From Tichowtungia sp964398915 (GTDB lineage: Bacteria > Verrucomicrobiota > Kiritimatiellia > Kiritimatiellales > Tichowtungiaceae): a stretch of DNA of 47,430 bases. The notes under the pieces were generated by a model. That model worked only from the letters and a program-made list of their open reading frames with translations, searched no databases and was not told the DNA's origin. A program made the translations under genes and the position numbers. Of the stretch, positions 8,944-16,813 are shown piece after piece (positions within the stretch are counted from its first letter, which is position 1; each line of letters starts with the position of its first letter). The stretch covers positions 1 through 47,430 of the forward strand of contig CAYNOR010000015.1 in NCBI GenBank assembly GCA_964398915.1, given 5' to 3'.

Positions 8944-10494
8944 ATGCCTTCTTTTATTGAAAAAATCGGAAAACTGTTCAGGAAACAGGAAATATATCGT
9001 CCCTCACAGCCGGCAGCCGGTGCAAAGCCGCCGGCGGAACCTAAAAAACCGGACGCCAAACACCAACCCAAAGCGGAAGCCCCCCGCAAACACAGCACCA
9101 CGCATCGTGGCGGCCAGAACCGCAAAGCGGCCCCTGCTGCGCAAAAAAACCCTGAAAAAGGACCTCGTCCGGCAACACCCCGCAAAATCGCCGAACCGTG
9201 GGATCCGGCGTCCTTTCAGGTTGAACCGAAGGAAGGTAAAACCCGTTTTCAGGACATGAATCTGCCCGAGGCCGTCTTTCACGCCATCGCCGACCTCAAC
9301 TTTCAATACTGCACCCCCATTCAGGCTGAAATCCTCCCGCTCACCCTGGCGGGTAAAGATATGGCCGGCAAAGCGCAAACCGGAACCGGCAAAACCGCCG
9401 CCTTCCTGCTCGGCATCCTCACCCGCTTCATAAAAAACCGGCAGGAAGCGCCCAAGCCGGGAACCCCCCGCGCACTGATTCTGGCCCCGACGCGCGAACT
9501 CGCCATGCAGATTCGCGATGACGCCGAAAAACTCAGCAAATATACCCCCTTCAAAACCGTCGCCATCTATGGCGGCATCGACTACGACAAACAGCGCCGC
9601 ATGCTCGAAGAACCTGTCGACATCATCGTCGCCACTCCCGGACGCCTGATCGACTTCGCCAGCCAGAATGTCATCAACCTGCGCGAAGTCGAAGTGCTGG
9701 TCATCGACGAAGCCGACCGCATGCTCGATATGGGCTTTATCCCCGATGTCCGTAAAATCGTCTACAAAACCCCGCCCAAAGAAAACCGGCAGACCCTGCT
9801 CTTCAGCGCCACGCTCGACGACGAAGTCATGCGCCTCGCATCGGCCTGGATGGTTGATCCCGGCAAAATTGAAATCGCACAGGACAACGCCTCCACCAAA
9901 CTAATCGACCAGCAGGTCTACATCGTCACCGACGATCAGAAATTCCCTCTGCTCTACAACATCCTGAAAAAAGAAGTCGTTGAAGGCACCGCGCTCATCT
10001 TCACGAATCGCCGCGATCAGGCCGAACGCCTCTGCGACGCCCTCTACCGCTACGGCATCGACAGCGAAATGCTCTCCGGAGCCGTCGCCCAGAACAAGCG
10101 CCAGCGTATTCTCTCCGACTTCAAAGACGGACGCTGCAAGCTCGTCGTTGCCACCGATGTCGCCGGACGCGGTATTCATGTCGATGACATCACTCACGTC
10201 ATCAACTTCAATATTCCGTCACAGCCCGACGACTACGTTCACCGCATCGGCCGCACCGGTCGGGCCGGCAAAAAAGGAATTTCCGTCACCTTCGCCTGCG
10301 AAATGGAATCGTTTGAACTTCCTGCCATTGAAGAACTGATAGGCAAACGCCTGCCGTGCATCCATCCCGAGCCGGACATGCTGATTCTGCCGCAGCCCAT
10401 CCGCAAAGCGCCGTATCGCGAAAGCCGTCCGCCGATGGGTGGCCGCGGAGGCTCCCGTCCACCACCGCGCCGCTCCGGTCCGCCACGCCGCTAA
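8944..10494 (+). CDS. DEAD-box RNA helicase (RhlE/RhlB-like)
   Basis: A 516-residue protein with all helicase motifs in order: Q motif (FQYCTPIQAEILP), I AQTGTGKT, Ia PTRELA, Ib TPGRL, II DEADRMLDMGF, III SAT, IV ALIFTNRR, V VATDVAGRGIHV, VI HRIGRTGRAGK. Before the core is a 90-residue Lys/Pro/Ala-rich disordered extension, and the C-terminus is a short Arg/Pro/Gly-rich tail; both are typical RNA-binding appendages. Expected role: ATP-dependent unwinding in ribosome assembly or mRNA turnover. It stands alone with a strong terminator directly downstream. Confidence 0.93.
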   Translation: MPSFIEKIGKLFRKQEIYRPSQPAAGAKPPAEPKKPDAKHQPKAEAPRKHSTTHRGGQNRKAAPAAQKNPEKGPRPATPRKIAEPWDPASFQVEPKEGKTRFQDMNLPEAVFHAIADLNFQYCTPIQAEILPLTLAGKDMAGKAQTGTGKTAAFLLGILTRFIKNRQEAPKPGTPRALILAPTRELAMQIRDDAEKLSKYTPFKTVAIYGGIDYDKQRRMLEEPVDIIVATPGRLIDFASQNVINLREVEVLVIDEADRMLDMGFIPDVRKIVYKTPPKENRQTLLFSATLDDEVMRLASAWMVDPGKIEIAQDNASTKLIDQQVYIVTDDQKFPLLYNILKKEVVEGTALIFTNRRDQAERLCDALYRYGIDSEMLSGAVAQNKRQRILSDFKDGRCKLVVATDVAGRGIHVDDITHVINFNIPSQPDDYVHRIGRTGRAGKKGISVTFACEMESFELPAIEELIGKRLPCIHPEPDMLILPQPIRKAPYRESRPPMGGRGGSRPPPRRSGPPRR

Positions 10495-10500
10495 ACAAAA

Positions 10501-10528
10501 AGCCGTCCTTCCGGACGGCTTTTTTATT
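10501..10528 (+). terminator. Rho-independent terminator of the helicase gene
   Basis: A perfect 8-bp stem (AGCCGTCC/GGACGGCT) with a four-base loop, then TTTTTATTTT, begins six bases after the helicase stop codon. Confidence 0.95.
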
Positions 10529-10550
10529 TTCCAAAGATTGGGCGCTGAAC

Positions 10551-10583
10551 AGATGCTCCGTGTCTGACCAGCTCCGGTACGAT
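10551..10583 (+). promoter_or_regulatory. Recurring island promoter, copy a (orphan)
   Basis: AGAT-N7-GTCT, 12 bases, then TACGAT. It is near-identical to copies b and c (gaccagctccggtacgat), but no gene starts directly behind it; the ATPase at 10925 has its own promoter. It probably marks a unit whose gene was lost or replaced. Confidence 0.65.
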
Positions 10584-10842
10584 GCTTAAATTTGAGGGGC
10601 CCGGCACATTCTAAACCTCTCCCCCTCTCAGATTCGGACGCAACAGACGCAACAGACCCAAAAAAATGATTGCTACAGTTCATTCGTTTCGCCCGCCTGC
10701 CATTCCCGCACCACTTTCCAAAACTTGGAAAGTTTATACTGGGGCGCCACCATTTCATCCAACCTGAATATTCGCGCCTACGTTAATCCGGAAGCAGGAA
10801 GCTGGTCTTTTGACCCGAGCCGTAGGCGAGAAGTAAATATCG

Positions 10843-10896
10843 TAAAACAATGCGTTATTTAAAACAATTAATTGACATAACAATACGTTGTTTAAT
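10843..10896 (+). promoter_or_regulatory. Promoter and twin operators of the ATPase gene
   Basis: TTGACA at 10872 and TATAAA 18 bases later form a sigma-70-type promoter. Two similar dyads, AACAATGCGTTATTTAA (about 10846) and AACAATACGTTGTTTAA (about 10880), flank or overlap the -35 region, which suggests local repression. Confidence 0.6.
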
Positions 10897-10924
10897 ATAA
10901 ACTCCCCTAAAAAAGGAAACGGCA

Positions 10925-12274
10925 ATGAAAAGAGAAGCATCTGATCGACTGGATCATTGGATCAATCAGCCGGACCGAAAACCTCTGGTGCTACGGGGTG
11001 CCCGCCAAACAGGTAAAACGTGGATTGTCCGGGATCTGGCAAAGCGTCATAACCGCCAGCTTGTTGAGGTGAACTTTGAAAGGAATCCGGAATTTTCAGT
11101 CCATTTTGAAGATAAAGATCCGAAAAAAATTCTCCGTAACCTGAGCGCCGAACTGGCTGTTCCGATTCTTCTGGAAAACACACTGCTGTTCCTTGACGAA
11201 ATACAGGCCGCCCCGCAGATTTTGGCAACGCTGCGCTGGTTTAAGGAAGAACTTCCGGCTCTGCCGGTGATTGCCGCAGGATCGCTTCTTGATTTCATTC
11301 TAAATGACCATACGTTCAGCATGCCGGTCGGACGAATCAGTTATTTTTATATTGAACCCCTGTCCTTCCTCGAATTCGTCTGCGCAACCGGCAACACGCC
11401 TCTTTATGAACAGCTCAAAACCGCGTCATTCATCAATCCGCCGAATGAGGTGCTCCATCAAAAATGCATCGAATTATACCGCATCTACTGCCTGTGCGGC
11501 GGAATGCCTGAGGCGGTAAAGAAATGGGTGGCGACAGGCGATCTCAATGAATGCCTGACCGTGCAGACCGACTTGCTGACAACCTATCGTGATGATTTCA
11601 ACAAATACGGCAAAGACAGCGCCCTGCTACGCAAAACGCTCCGATCCGCAGCGGAGCAACTTGGAAATAAGTTTGTATTGAGTCGCGTCGATGATGGTGT
11701 TCTTGCCCGGGATTCGAAAAAAGCGCTTTCCTTACTCACCATGGCGCGAGTCACATCCATCGTGCAGCATACAGCCGGAAACGGACTTCCACTGGGATCG
11801 GAGACCAATGAAAAATTCTTCAAAGCGGTACTCGTTGACACCGGGCTGGTCTCGTCTCAGCTCGGATTAACCCGGATGAAGCCCGAAGAAGTAAAAAATA
11901 TGATTTTCAGTAACCGGGGGGCCTTGGCCGAGCAGTTTGCCGGACAGCAGTTGCGCTATGCGCTGGCGGCAACCGGCGAACCTGAACTGTACTACTGGCA
12001 GCGCACCGGCGGACGGCAGGGTGAAATTGATTATCTGATACAGTCAGGAAACCGCATTGTTCCGGTTGAAGTGAAATCCGGCAGTGAAGGTGCCATGAAA
12101 TCCCTTCACCAGTTCATGTTTGAAAAACAACTGAAAGCCGCCGTCCGGCTGGACATCAATAATTTCTCCCGCAGCGATCTGAGCTTAAAAACAACGCAAG
12201 GCAACCCGGTTCAATACACGCTGTTTTCCATCCCGGTCTATCTCGCCGAGCGGGTCTTTGAATTGCTCGACTGA
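10925..12274 (+). CDS. ATP-binding protein of the AAA_14 / DUF4143 family
   Basis: A 449-residue protein starting at ATG behind AAGGAAAC. Walker A is GARQTGKT (about residues 22-29), Walker B is LLFLDEIQ, and sensor-like AGSLLDF follows. The C-terminal DUF4143 part contains E..YWQR.GGRQGEIDYLI...VPVEVKSG, the acidic/lysine signature of a restriction-endonuclease-like (PD-(D/E)XK) fold. Such proteins are widespread, strain-variable and of unknown role. Its stop codon abuts a ClpB-derived fragment with no spacer, so the 3' edge of the inserted unit is visible. Confidence 0.9.
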   Translation: MKREASDRLDHWINQPDRKPLVLRGARQTGKTWIVRDLAKRHNRQLVEVNFERNPEFSVHFEDKDPKKILRNLSAELAVPILLENTLLFLDEIQAAPQILATLRWFKEELPALPVIAAGSLLDFILNDHTFSMPVGRISYFYIEPLSFLEFVCATGNTPLYEQLKTASFINPPNEVLHQKCIELYRIYCLCGGMPEAVKKWVATGDLNECLTVQTDLLTTYRDDFNKYGKDSALLRKTLRSAAEQLGNKFVLSRVDDGVLARDSKKALSLLTMARVTSIVQHTAGNGLPLGSETNEKFFKAVLVDTGLVSSQLGLTRMKPEEVKNMIFSNRGALAEQFAGQQLRYALAATGEPELYYWQRTGGRQGEIDYLIQSGNRIVPVEVKSGSEGAMKSLHQFMFEKQLKAAVRLDINNFSRSDLSLKTTQGNPVQYTLFSIPVYLAERVFELLD

Positions 12275-12346
12275 GCCCGCAGCCTCATCTCCGGTGAAAT
12301 CACCGACGGATCCACCGTCCGCGCCGGGATGAAAAACGACAAACTG
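12275..12346 (+). pseudogene. ClpB 3'-end fragment, copy 1
   Basis: Directly after the ATPase stop codon, one frame encodes ARSLISGEITDGSTVRAGM, the C-terminal signature of ClpB disaggregases (usual form LARALLAGEIKDGDTV). A nearly identical copy lies at 13598-13670. No start, no ATPase domains. The full clpB is not in the window. Confidence 0.75.
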
Positions 12347-12377
12347 ACCTGGAAAAGTAAACCGCAGATGGCACAGA

Positions 12378-12455
12378 TTAGCCAACCGAGTCTGCAAACA
12401 GCCCGATGGCGGGCTGTTCGACAATCTGGTCTTCGGTGTAGGCGTACGTTGTCAT
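12378..12455 (-). pseudogene. 5' fragment of a type I restriction hsdR gene
   Basis: 25 codons, from an ATG overlapping the fic stop codon (ATGA), encode MTTYAYTEDQIVEQPAIGLF, the standard N-terminus of HsdR subunits, then hit a stop. Fic-type genes are often found inside type I restriction loci upstream of hsdR, so fic was probably cut out of such a locus together with these first hsdR codons. The segment also forms a hairpin (AACAGCCCG/CGGGCTGTT, 12397-12418) that could terminate both convergent genes. Confidence 0.7.
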
Positions 12456-13456
12456 TTCAGCACATACCGTCCGTTCTTCGGCGTACCTACACGCTTGATA
12501 AGTCCGGCCTTGATCAACGGATTCAAAACATCCATCGCCCCCTGCTTGGAAATATCCAGCGCATCCCAGATTTCGCGCGGGCTGAGCCCGCCTCGGGTGC
12601 GAAGCAGATTCAGCAACTGCTCCTGCTTCGGACGCAGTACCAGCTTCGCGTCACGTTTAGACGCGCTGAACTGCTGAATACGCTGCCACACCCGCTCCAG
12701 CGTCTGCTGTAATCCTTCCGCGTTATATTCCAGCCACGAAGTTAAGTCGTTGCCGTTGACGCGAACTTCCTGAAGCGCGGCATAATACCGCGGACGGTCT
12801 TCCCAGAAATATTCATCCACCGAAAAAATATGGTTGGAGTCAAAGCCCCGCCGATAAAGTTCCCACAGAGCCAAGGCCCGGCCTGTGCGTCCATTGCCGT
12901 CGGCAAAAGGATGAATATCTTCGAAGCGGTAATGCAAAATCGCCGAACTCAGTACCGGTGACAGCGTAGCGGCTTCCTTGTTCCACCATTCCAGCAGTTC
13001 GAACATCAGCCCTGACACCTCATCCGGAAGTGGCGGGACATGCGGACCGACCCGTACCCGGATTTTACGGTAAGTTCCCGCTTCGCCCTGATCCATCACT
13101 TGGCCGGCCATAATGGCGTGCAGGCGGAACAAATCCTCATGCGTCAGCTTTTTCTTTCCGGCGTTCTTTTCAATATGGCGGAGCGCTGCAAAATAATTCA
13201 GCACTTCGCGGCGGGCACGGGAAGCTGATGGGACCAGTTCCTGATTGGCTTCCAACGCCCGCACCTCTTCCAGCGTCAGCGGATTCCCCTCTATCGCCGT
13301 CGAAGAATGGGCATTGCGGGCACGGGAATCTTTTTGTAAAGCCGGTATCCAGGCCGCCTGCACCGTCGCGTTTTGAATCTGCTCGCGCAAAGCCGCAATG
13401 GCCTCCACACGAGAGAGTAACACCGGTGAAATAATAAACTTCGGCTGGTAGCTCAT
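12452..13456 (-). CDS. Fic family protein (AMPylation/nucleotidyl transfer)
   Basis: A 334-residue protein. The N-terminal Fic_N domain has the inhibitory helix motif SSTAIEGN (residues 51-58), so it is self-inhibited (class II). The catalytic core motif is HPFADGNGRTGR (182-193). The C-terminal 70 residues are a winged helix-turn-helix (EQLLNLLRTRGGLSPREIWDALDISKQGA). This architecture is common among chromosomal Fic enzymes that modify proteins with AMP. The ATG at 13456 has no strong ribosome site. It is flanked on both sides by ClpB 3'-end fragments in the opposite orientation, and its stop codon overlaps the hsdR remnant. Confidence 0.93.
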   Translation of the reverse strand: MSYQPKFIISPVLLSRVEAIAALREQIQNATVQAAWIPALQKDSRARNAHSSTAIEGNPLTLEEVRALEANQELVPSASRARREVLNYFAALRHIEKNAGKKKLTHEDLFRLHAIMAGQVMDQGEAGTYRKIRVRVGPHVPPLPDEVSGLMFELLEWWNKEAATLSPVLSSAILHYRFEDIHPFADGNGRTGRALALWELYRRGFDSNHIFSVDEYFWEDRPRYYAALQEVRVNGNDLTSWLEYNAEGLQQTLERVWQRIQQFSASKRDAKLVLRPKQEQLLNLLRTRGGLSPREIWDALDISKQGAMDVLNPLIKAGLIKRVGTPKNGRYVLK

Positions 13457-13474
13457 GGCGGGACATTACTCGTC

Positions 13475-13520
13475 GGTCAAGTATGGGTCAAGTTATTGGT
13501 CAAGTGATTTTGGGTTGACC
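13475..13520 (-). promoter_or_regulatory. Direct-repeat operator upstream of fic
   Basis: GGTCAAGT occurs three times (13475, 13486, 13498) at 11-12 base steps, with an inverted GGTTGACC at 13513. Read toward fic these give TTGACC boxes usable as -35 elements. Helical phasing suggests binding of one protein to several sites. Confidence 0.45.
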
Positions 13521-13541
13521 GGATTCCTCACAACAGCCCGC

Positions 13542-13688
13542 TTTTACGGCGCACGTCCGCTCAAACGGTTCATCCAGCACCATTTCGAAACGCAACTCGC
13601 CCGCAGCCTGATCTCCGGCGAAATCACCGACGGCTCCACCGTCCGCGCCGGAATGAATAACGGCAAGTTAGTTTCCCAATGTTTGTAA
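13542..13688 (+). pseudogene. ClpB 3'-end fragment, copy 2
   Basis: An open stretch encodes FYGARPLKRFIQ followed by ARSLISGEITDGSTVRAGM and ends at a TAA. YGARPLKR is the conserved C-terminal ClpB motif. It is longer at the 5' side than copy 1 and shares about 70 bases with it at roughly 90% identity. It lies immediately upstream of the fic promoter region, on the opposite strand to fic. Confidence 0.8.
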
Positions 13689-13738
13689 AATCAGTCCGCT
13701 TGTTCATCGTTCATATTTCATCCGTCATCTTCCTCCAC

Positions 13739-13771
13739 GGACGCTCAGTGTCTGACCGGCTCCGGTACGAT
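13739..13771 (+). promoter_or_regulatory. Recurring island promoter, copy b (orphan)
   Basis: GGAC-GCTCAGT-GTCT, 12 bases, TACGAT. It points toward the 3' end of a convergent gene with only a seven-codon ORF behind it, so its payload seems lost. Confidence 0.7.
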
Positions 13772-13792
13772 GCTTAAATGCGAGAACTGACC

Positions 13793-14680
13793 CTAGCATG
13801 AAACAATTAACCATTTTTTAATTCGGTCTGAAAGCAGTCCTTTGTGCTCGCGAATAAATTGGCGTATTGTTTCGGCTTGGACACAGACTACGTTGTCTGC
13901 TGGGCTGCCGATATATTGACCTCGGGTCGTAAAGAGAAAGACCTTGCACGACATCGAAGAATAGTCGGAAATATCCATGTCGATTTCACCTTGCTTCACT
14001 TGAGCGACAGCTGACTCGCCAGTGACCCTGTGTTTCATCACAAACTCGTATGCAGCGGTGCTCGCCTTGCATGAACTGGCGATAAGGCGGTATCCCTCTT
14101 CTTGAAGGAAAAGCCCAAGCAGGTCTTCACAATCCTCTGATGAAATTAACGACAACAAATCCGCCTCCTGCGGATTTAGTGAATACTTATAGTCAGAGGA
14201 AAGCGAATTGTACAAAAAGGCCGAGTAGATTTCGATAGACTCGCTATCTACACGCTGCACTGTGCGACTTGGGATGAAGCTGTTAATCACCTTTCCGGGC
14301 ACGGCATCGACCAGGCCGACCTGTTTCCAATCGCAATCCCGGACATTTAAAACATCGGCGGCAATATTTTTTTCTGTGTTTTCATATCGCCATTCGCTTT
14401 TTATCCGTCCGAGGTAATAGAGGCCGCTCAAGTCCCTTGTCCAACACAGGTCATTTACCTGCATTCGATGTTTAATAGCATTGATTGCGGGCCACCACCC
14501 CTTATCACCCTGCTTGCAGTATCGATCTTCGGCAGCCCTATAATAAGCGTCCCAATCTGCACCGGCTTCGACATCAACTGGCCACCCGATGCCAAGGATT
14601 TGATGATCTATGCAGAATCGCCGTGGATCGACACCAAACGCGGCATCCGTCTTTATGTTCAGTCTCCAAATCGTTGGCAT
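13793..14680 (-). CDS. Unknown protein with a possible Mrr-like nuclease C-terminus
   Basis: The start MPTIWRLNIK at 14680 is chosen because GGAGATA lies 5 bases upstream; the frame stays open to 14710. 295 residues. The N-terminal half (FCIDHQILGIGWP..., WDAYY) resembles modification-sensing or EVE-like leads of restriction proteins, but I cannot place it. The C-terminal 110 residues contain YEFVMKHRVTGESAVAQVKQG, which fits the E-x(n)-QxK strand pattern of Mrr-type PD-(D/E)XK nucleases. It has its own island promoter (copy e). A restriction or defence role is inference. Confidence 0.6.
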   Translation of the reverse strand: MPTIWRLNIKTDAAFGVDPRRFCIDHQILGIGWPVDVEAGADWDAYYRAAEDRYCKQGDKGWWPAINAIKHRMQVNDLCWTRDLSGLYYLGRIKSEWRYENTEKNIAADVLNVRDCDWKQVGLVDAVPGKVINSFIPSRTVQRVDSESIEIYSAFLYNSLSSDYKYSLNPQEADLLSLISSEDCEDLLGLFLQEEGYRLIASSCKASTAAYEFVMKHRVTGESAVAQVKQGEIDMDISDYSSMSCKVFLFTTRGQYIGSPADNVVCVQAETIRQFIREHKGLLSDRIKKWLIVSC

Positions 14681-14734
14681 TACATTATCTCCTGTTTGTT
14701 TACCAGCCACCTATTGACTGTTTTTGTACCAAGA

Positions 14735-14766
14735 ATGCTAACAGATACATAGGACATAGGGCGTCC
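14735..14766 (-). promoter_or_regulatory. Recurring island promoter, copy e
   Basis: Minus strand: GGAC-GCCCTAT-GTCC, 11 bases, TAGCAT, followed by the ribosome site and start of the gene at 14680. Confidence 0.7.
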
Positions 14767-14817
14767 AATTAAAAAATTTATCCGTCTTCCCCAAACTGCC
14801 TTTGACCCGCAACCCTC

Positions 14818-15042
14818 TTACGACCAAAGTTTTTTCCGCACCTTCTTGGCCTCCCGCAGAGCTTTTAATTCTAGCTTTACCGCCACGCTATAGCAGGCTT
14901 GCAATGGCATCCTGAAAGTTTGACGGCAACCTTTCAGACGGAAGCCGATAATATCTCCCGGCTCAAGACTGACGATAATGTTCCGTCCGGCATCTCGCGC
15001 CCGGGTCGTTTCTCGAATAACTGTTTTTCTCAGTGGAATCAT
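14818..15042 (-). CDS. Small basic protein, copy 1 of a paralogous pair
   Basis: 74 residues from the ATG at 15042 (AAGGATAG upstream). Very basic C-terminus; central motif DAGRNIIVSL.PGD.IGFRLKGC. It is about 80% identical to the product at 22086-22310. I do not recognise the family. Both copies sit divergently from an island promoter that drives a different gene (a membrane protein here, DUF1643 there). Longer upstream starts exist but lack the homology. Confidence 0.7.
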   Translation of the reverse strand: MIPLRKTVIRETTRARDAGRNIIVSLEPGDIIGFRLKGCRQTFRMPLQACYSVAVKLELKALREAKKVRKKLWS

Positions 15043-15077
15043 AGGCCCTATCCTTTTTGTGAATAATCGTTCCACTA

Positions 15078-15110
15078 CGAATACCAGACACGGCAGGACA
15101 CCAGAGGTCT
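15078..15110 (-). promoter_or_regulatory. Recurring island promoter, copy o
   Basis: Minus strand: AGAC-CTCTGGT-GTCC, 12 bases, TATTCG, upstream of the small basic gene at 15042. Confidence 0.7.
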
Positions 15111-15146
15111 CACCTATCATAATAATTTATCATTTTTGTTCTTCCC

Positions 15147-15179
15147 AGACGCTCAGTGTCTGACCAGCTCCGGTACGAT
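15147..15179 (+). promoter_or_regulatory. Recurring island promoter, copy c
   Basis: AGAC-GCTCAGT-GTCT, 12 bases, TACGAT, 29 bases before the start at 15209. The leader aacaaaaggagttggt is shared with copy d at 22412. Confidence 0.75.
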
Positions 15180-15208
15180 ACCTCCAACCATTAACAAAAG
15201 GAGTTGGT

Positions 15209-15520
15209 ATGGCATACGCAAAGATTACGTTTGAACACTCGGAGATTGGAACCGTCCGGAAGGCCCCTGTCGGGTTTTCGTGGACATTGCTGTTTTTCGG
15301 CCCGATAGTTTGCCTATTTCGAAGAGATTGGTTTTGGCTGATTATCATGGCGGTGCTACTCGGTCTTACCTCAGGCATCAGCATGGTTGTAGTTCCGTTT
15401 TTCTACAATAAGTTCTACATCAAGCGTCTCATGAAGAAAGGATACAAGGTGGCCTCGGTGGAGGGCTCTGACATTGCCACCCTGCGCAAGAAGCTCGAAA
15501 CCAACCTGCCACAGAAATGA
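15209..15520 (+). CDS. Small inner-membrane protein (HrgC/DUF2628-like)
   Basis: 103 residues behind AAAGGAG. The segment GFSWTLLFFGPIVCLFRRDWFW followed by IIMAVLLGLTSGISMVVV gives two membrane helices with an RRDW turn, as in HrgC/DUF2628 proteins. The C-terminal 35 residues are soluble. Function unknown. The gene follows promoter copy c, and its leader is nearly identical to that of the unrelated gene at 22474. Confidence 0.75.
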   Translation: MAYAKITFEHSEIGTVRKAPVGFSWTLLFFGPIVCLFRRDWFWLIIMAVLLGLTSGISMVVVPFFYNKFYIKRLMKKGYKVASVEGSDIATLRKKLETNLPQK

Positions 15521-15526
15521 GGTTTT

Positions 15527-15596
15527 TTACCACAGACCACCGAGACTCAGAGGAAGAGGATTTTAATTCTCTATGCCTCTGAGCGCTCTGTGGTAA
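15527..15596. repeat. Palindromic intergenic repeat (ccacaga type)
   Basis: TTACCACAGA (15527) pairs with TCTGTGGTAA (15587), and inside them CTCAGAGG (15546) pairs with CCTCTGAG (15576), giving a 70-base hairpin between two genes. Similar accacagag/ctctgtggt strings are dispersed in many environmental genomes; a related string lies near 35070-35100. Confidence 0.7.
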
Positions 15597-15605
15597 ACAT
15601 TGCTC

Positions 15606-16094
15606 ATGAATTTTACAGCCATAGATTTTGAAACAGCAACCGGATACCGGCACAGCGCCTGCGCGGTCGGAATTGTCACGGTGGAAAACGGGGAAATTGT
15701 TGATCAATACTCCACGCTGATCCGTCCGCCCAACAATGAATACTCGTACTGGAACATCGAGGTTCACGGTATCCGGCCAGCAGATACCGCAAATGCACCA
15801 ACCTTTGCCGAGCTCTATCCGGAATTTAAAAAGCGACTACATGGTCGAATGGTCGTTGCACACAACGAGGCCTTTGACCGTAGCGTCCTGAAACATACGA
15901 TGAGCCATTACAGCTTGGAGTACGGAGAGTTGAATCTGACCGACCGATGGGAATGCACGATGCGGATCTACCGCACCAAAGGCTTTCATCCCTGTAAACT
16001 CAGTGACTGCTGTCAGCGGCTCAGTATCGACCTCAACCACCACGAAGCGCTTTCTGATGCCCTCGCCTGCGCAAAACTTTACCTGATGCAATAA
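15606..16094 (+). CDS. DEDDh 3'-5' exonuclease (DnaQ/epsilon-like)
   Basis: 162 residues from the ATG at 15606; a TTG six bases earlier is less likely. Exo I is AIDFETA, Exo II HNEAFDRSVL, Exo III HEALSDALACAKL (His and Asp of DEDDh). It is a stand-alone domain, as in small exonucleases of phages and defence islands. It lies just after the palindromic repeat and lacks a clear copy of the island promoter. Its last 18 codons are duplicated at 16756-16813, beyond an oppositely oriented gene. Confidence 0.9.
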   Translation: MNFTAIDFETATGYRHSACAVGIVTVENGEIVDQYSTLIRPPNNEYSYWNIEVHGIRPADTANAPTFAELYPEFKKRLHGRMVVAHNEAFDRSVLKHTMSHYSLEYGELNLTDRWECTMRIYRTKGFHPCKLSDCCQRLSIDLNHHEALSDALACAKLYLMQ

Positions 16095-16102
16095 ACCCCC
16101 AG

Positions 16103-16714
16103 CTACCCTCGCCGACCGGTCAAGTTCCGACCGGCCGCTTCTACAAATTTTTTGCGTCCATACGCTCCGCCATCACGGTTCCACCATACACACGCCGGAT
16201 GTGATGTGTTGATGACTTTGCAATCGAATTGGATGTGCCGCACTACCCGGTTATATGACTTTGATGAAGCACAAATTATCACCTTTGGCTTCAGCTGCCC
16301 CACCAGCTCAATCAGATAGTCTTTTGCAAACTCACAATCAACGGCCTGAATCTGAAGGGAATCACCATTTAATGCTGGGCGAAGAAAGCAGTTTGCCAAG
16401 GTACAATGATTCAGCATGTTGTGAATCGGCGGGAAACCAGCATCTAAAAGCGCTGATTCCAGATTCCGGTATATCGCACAGCCGCGACTTTTCCAGCGAC
16501 CGTCCGGCAACTTATTGATTCGGAATATTTCCTGGTAATTCACATAGGTTCGCTCTTCATCGTTGAGCAGTGAAGTCCCTTTCGAATACCACTCGCTGGC
16601 GTCAATCTCGCCGCCTCTGCCTTCGATGTAAAAACTTTCGGTCAATATCAGTAGCTCGCTGGAATGCGATTGTGTCCCGCGATATGGCCCCAATTCACTT
16701 AGATGTGCTTTCAT
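16103..16714 (-). CDS. Uracil-DNA-glycosylase-fold-like protein
   Basis: 203 residues from MKAHLSELGPYRG at 16714 (AGGAG upstream). The N-terminal ELLILTESFYIEG and C-terminal KPKVIICASSKSYNRV and INTSHPACVWWNRDGGAYG follow the layout of the UDG/MUG superfamily (substrate-binding loop near the start, HP near the end), but catalytic residues are not certain. The 3' end overlaps a hairpin (GACCGG/CCGGTC, 16115-16135). It is the inserted gene between the exonuclease and the duplicated exonuclease tail. Confidence 0.55.
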   Translation of the reverse strand: MKAHLSELGPYRGTQSHSSELLILTESFYIEGRGGEIDASEWYSKGTSLLNDEERTYVNYQEIFRINKLPDGRWKSRGCAIYRNLESALLDAGFPPIHNMLNHCTLANCFLRPALNGDSLQIQAVDCEFAKDYLIELVGQLKPKVIICASSKSYNRVVRHIQFDCKVINTSHPACVWWNRDGGAYGRKKFVEAAGRNLTGRRG

Positions 16715-16755
16715 GTTATCTGTCTCCTGTCTTGTTTTTTTGGACGCCCGAATAA

Positions 16756-16813
16756 TCACCACGAAGCGCTTTCCGACGCTCTCGCCTGCGCGAAGCTTTA
16801 TTTGATGCGCTGA
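16756..16813 (+). pseudogene. Duplicated 3' end of the exonuclease gene
   Basis: This stretch encodes NHHEALSDALACAKLYLM and a stop, the same as the last codons of the gene ending at 16094, with about 8 silent base differences. No start. It overlaps the 3' end of the convergent gene at 16798. Confidence 0.9.

Larger units (their letters stand above)
10529..10924. other. Gene-free left edge of the accessory island
   Basis: About 395 bases with no supported gene. It contains an orphan copy of the recurring promoter element (10551-10583), an inverted repeat ACTTTCCAA/TTGGAAAGT near 10712-10732, an open stretch ending just before 10862 that resembles no family I know, and the promoter and operators of the ATPase gene. 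Confidence 0.6.

Noticed and set aside
10739..10862. Open stretch YWGATISSNLNIRAYVNP as a gene remnant
   Set aside because: No start, no family recognised, only about 40 codons; kept as unexplained intergenic sequence.
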